Assembly: GCA_035079385.1 (NCBI GenBank) | Contig: JAVHKY010000023.1 | Span: forward strand, 1,922,001 to 1,986,000 | Origin: Aspidiotus rigidus | Lineage: Eukaryota; Arthropoda; Insecta; Hemiptera; Diaspididae | Direction of reading: 5' to 3' | DNA length: 64,000 nt | In this document: positions 61,609 to 64,000 of the stretch, in pieces | Layout of the letters: each line of letters begins with the position of its first letter | How positions within the stretch are numbered: the stretch's first letter is position 1 | The notes under the pieces: model-generated | What the model saw: the letters and a program-made list of their open reading frames with translations, nothing else | Databases searched by the model: none | Told to the model about the DNA's origin: nothing | Translations under genes and position numbers: made by a program

Positions 61609-62985
61609 ATGGCAGATGGTAATTCGAAGAATATTTGCGGCGACGAAAATTCATTCTGGAAGAAACACATCAGGACGATTCCCGGTAGACCCAGTCCGAA
61701 AAAAGTAAATTCTTCACATGCCAGTTCGTCCTTCGCCTCATTTCAAAATTTTAAAAAGAGCGTCGACGACGTTTGGGATTGTGGCGTAGCGGACAACGAA
61801 TTTGCTAATGACTCCAACGCTATCCCAACGGACGTAACTATTTGTAAACCCATCGCTGAAGCTGCTGCCATCAACGTTATTAATAATCATAAAACCAGTG
61901 CAGACGATAAATCACCATCGGACTGTGTTCCGAGGTATAGAAATAAACCTAACAGCGTTCCGTCCATCAACAGTATTTCCGTTCAAAATGTATCCGACGA
62001 TCAAACCGGTAAATTATCGAAATTTAAAACCGTACTTCAGACTAATGTCCTAGAGTTGGATGACCTGAAAAAGTTAAGCTGGTCTGGAGTACCACGAGAG
62101 GTTCGCGCCGACACTTGGAGGTTGCTAGCTGGGTACTTGCCCGCGAATGTTGAGCGCCGAAAAGATGTGCTTGAACGTAAACGTTTAGATTATCTAAATT
62201 ATGTTCAACAGTACTTCCATACCGATCGGGATGAAACTTTTCAAGATATTTATCGCCAAATACATATCGATATTCCTCGCATGAGTCCTCTCATATCATT
62301 ATTTCAACAGAAGGCCGTTCAAGAAATCTTCGAAAGGGTTTTATTTATTTGGGCCATACGACATCCGGCCTCTGGGTATGTGCAAGGGATCAACGATTTA
62401 GTGACACCATTTTTCGTCGTATTTTTGCAAGAGTGTATTCAAAATAACGAGGATCTCGAACGCGTGGATATCTCCATGTTGTCTGAAGAAGCGAGGAACA
62501 CCGTTGAGGCGGACTCGTTTTGGTGTCTGTCCAAGTTTCTTGATAGTATACAAGATAACTATATATTCGCGCAGCTGGGGATACAGCATAAAGTCAATCA
62601 GTTGAAAGAATTAATCCAAAGAATCGACGTCACCTTGCATAAACACCTGCAGAAACACGATGTCGATTATTTACAGTTTTCGTTTCGTTGGATGAATAAT
62701 TTACTTACACGAGAGCTTCCATTGCGCTGTTCAATAAGACTGTGGGACACTTATTTGGCAGAGCTCGATACGTTCGCCTCTTTTCAATTGTACGTGTGCG
62801 CCGCTTTTTTATTGCATTGGCGACAAGAGTTGCTGCAGGAAAAAGACTTTCAAGGACTGATGATAATGCTGCAAAATCTACCAACGCAGAATTGGAACGA
62901 CAATGATATCAGTGTGCTGGTGGCCGAAGCGTACAGATTGAAATTTATTTTCGCCGACGCGCCAAATCATTTACAAACTAACTAA
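61609..62985 (+). CDS. TBC1D22: TBC1 domain family member 22 (Rab GTPase-activating protein)
   Basis: TBC-domain protein that would stimulate GTP hydrolysis by a Rab GTPase. Vertebrate TBC1D22A/B are Golgi-linked and interact with ACBD3. The coding region is one open frame of 458 residues from ATG 61609. An upstream in-frame ATG at 61522 is less likely because an acceptor-like TTTCGTATTCAG ends at 61596 and MADG starts the conserved-looking N-terminus. The TBC domain begins at WSGVPREVRADTWR (about 158). The arginine finger is Arg224 in IHIDIPR, and the glutamine finger is Gln259 in SGYVQGIND. The C-terminus (LQNLPTQNW, then VLVAEAYRLKF and FADAPNH) is diagnostic for TBC1D22. The length is a little under the vertebrate size of about 505-517. 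The lack of introns in the coding region is unusual for this family. Confidence 0.96.
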   Translation: MADGNSKNICGDENSFWKKHIRTIPGRPSPKKVNSSHASSSFASFQNFKKSVDDVWDCGVADNEFANDSNAIPTDVTICKPIAEAAAINVINNHKTSADDKSPSDCVPRYRNKPNSVPSINSISVQNVSDDQTGKLSKFKTVLQTNVLELDDLKKLSWSGVPREVRADTWRLLAGYLPANVERRKDVLERKRLDYLNYVQQYFHTDRDETFQDIYRQIHIDIPRMSPLISLFQQKAVQEIFERVLFIWAIRHPASGYVQGINDLVTPFFVVFLQECIQNNEDLERVDISMLSEEARNTVEADSFWCLSKFLDSIQDNYIFAQLGIQHKVNQLKELIQRIDVTLHKHLQKHDVDYLQFSFRWMNNLLTRELPLRCSIRLWDTYLAELDTFASFQLYVCAAFLLHWRQELLQEKDFQGLMIMLQNLPTQNWNDNDISVLVAEAYRLKFIFADAPNHLQTN

Positions 62986-64000
62986 ATTTTACCGTCAATT
63001 TGTCTGCATCAGGAAACGAAAAACTTTGTTAGATCTATTGTGATACTACAATTAAGTACTAATAATATAATACAGAGAACATTATGTGTGTTTGTATAAA
63101 CGATGATTGTGAATAGGTTATGAATTTTTTGTAAAAATTCTTTGGATACTATCTTTTTAGGAACTACTATATTTTTACGTTCGAAAAATGTGCTGTATTT
63201 ACCATTTATTTATTTTATGTATTCATATTTATATTTATGTATTTATTTTTATCCTCGTGCGTTGCGTTGCTATTTATTCTTTGTAAGAAACTCCTTTTTG
63301 GGTTAATATTTAAGCGAATCGCGCATTATCCTAATACGCCTTCTTATGCATTGTGTTTCCTCAGGGAATATTTGAAAATTTCAAAAAAAAAAATAATACG
63401 GAGAAAAAACGATTTTTTCTTTTTCATTTACAAATTTGTATCATTTTATACGTTCTGATTTTTTTTATATGATTGATTTTTATTGTCAAACTTCGAGAGT
63501 TCGACTTCTGTTCGATTTTTTTGGAAGATCTTCGACTTATCGAAAACGTTTTCTGAAATGATGAACTTATTTGGCAATGTGCTCGACCAAGAAATCTCAG
63601 TCTTAATTTTTTTTTTTTTTAATTTTCATGCTCTTTCGATTACTTTCTTTTTGTAATCACCGTAGTAGTACTCGTTTATAAATACGGTAATCATTATCGT
63701 GGTATTTAATAGAGCAATTTATTACTTCGGTAATGGAAATGTTATTTGAAAATATAGTACAGTAATTGTGTCACGTCGTTTCATGTGCTTGAATACATCA
63801 TCTATCGATTAGAATAACAGCGACGAACTAGCTGAGTTCTATTGGTTGATGAATAGTTTTTGATTTTTTGAAAAACTGATTCTGGATGGCTGAAAATTTA
63901 CAAGAATCACTGGATGTTTTACTTCTGAAATTCTCGTATAATTTCTCGCGGCGGAAGTTTATGAAGGAAGTATTAACGGTATTGGCACTACGTTGTATAA
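62986..64000. other. 3' flank of TBC1D22
   Basis: Probable 3' untranslated region and downstream DNA. I saw no canonical AATAAA; AATACA near 63068 is a possible weak signal. The frame 63237-63458 has no motif. Confidence 0.45.

Noticed and set aside
1..64000. tRNA or rRNA genes
   Set aside because: I looked by eye for the conserved tRNA B-box pattern and for rRNA-like blocks and saw no convincing case. A covariance-model scan would be decisive.

Overview
The window looks like a stretch of an AT-rich insect nuclear genome. It has two protein-coding genes with animal-type architecture, very long introns, GT-AG splice sites, and many arthropod-type transposable elements (Penelope-like elements, non-LTR retrotransposons, short inverted-repeat elements). 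A strongly AT-biased mitochondrial cox3 copy in the nuclear DNA also reads best with the invertebrate mitochondrial code. A hemipteran such as a scale insect would fit, but that is a guess. Nothing looks bacterial, and I saw no operon, CRISPR array, rRNA or tRNA.

Layout. (1) 1-12.1 kb is repeat-dominated. Three copies of one composite inverted-repeat element, full of TTTA microsatellite, lie at 0.57-1.47 kb (minus), 4.1-5.9 kb (plus) and 6.7-7.4 kb (plus). Between and beyond them are two decayed RNase H-bearing LINE fragments (2.6-3.8 kb plus, 8.85-9.54 kb minus). (2) 12.2-17.95 kb is one large foldback-like structure. Matching terminal segments lie in opposite orientation and enclose inverted arms of a 140-bp satellite around a GC-richer minisatellite core. 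The right arm has expanded to about 24 monomers and carries a 133-bp insertion that the left arm lacks. (3) 18-22.9 kb is intergenic, with dispersed repeats and a near full-length mitochondrial cox3 insertion at 21.5-22.2 kb.

(4) 22.95-58.79 kb is a fatty acyl-CoA reductase gene on the plus strand. It has eight confident coding exons and one possible extra 5' coding exon. Intron 1 is about 25.9 kb and holds at least six Penelope-like fragments (including a head-to-head pair with 1,158-bp nearly identical arms), a LINE reverse-transcriptase ORF, several inverted-repeat elements, two minisatellites and some unidentified ORFs. Intron 2 carries a 4.1-kb element with roughly 115-bp terminal inverted repeats and a 6-bp target duplication. 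That element contains a broken small zinc-ribbon-like ORF whose relative lies 4.8 kb upstream. (5) 61.6-63.0 kb is a TBC1D22-type Rab GTPase-activating protein gene whose whole coding region is one exon.

The two host genes have no evident functional link: one makes fatty alcohols for wax or cuticular lipid, the other regulates Rab GTPases in membrane traffic. Most of the sequence is mobile or repetitive DNA. The main novelty candidates are the satellite-armed foldback element, the 6-bp-TSD element with its zinc-ribbon relic, and the mitochondrial insertion.
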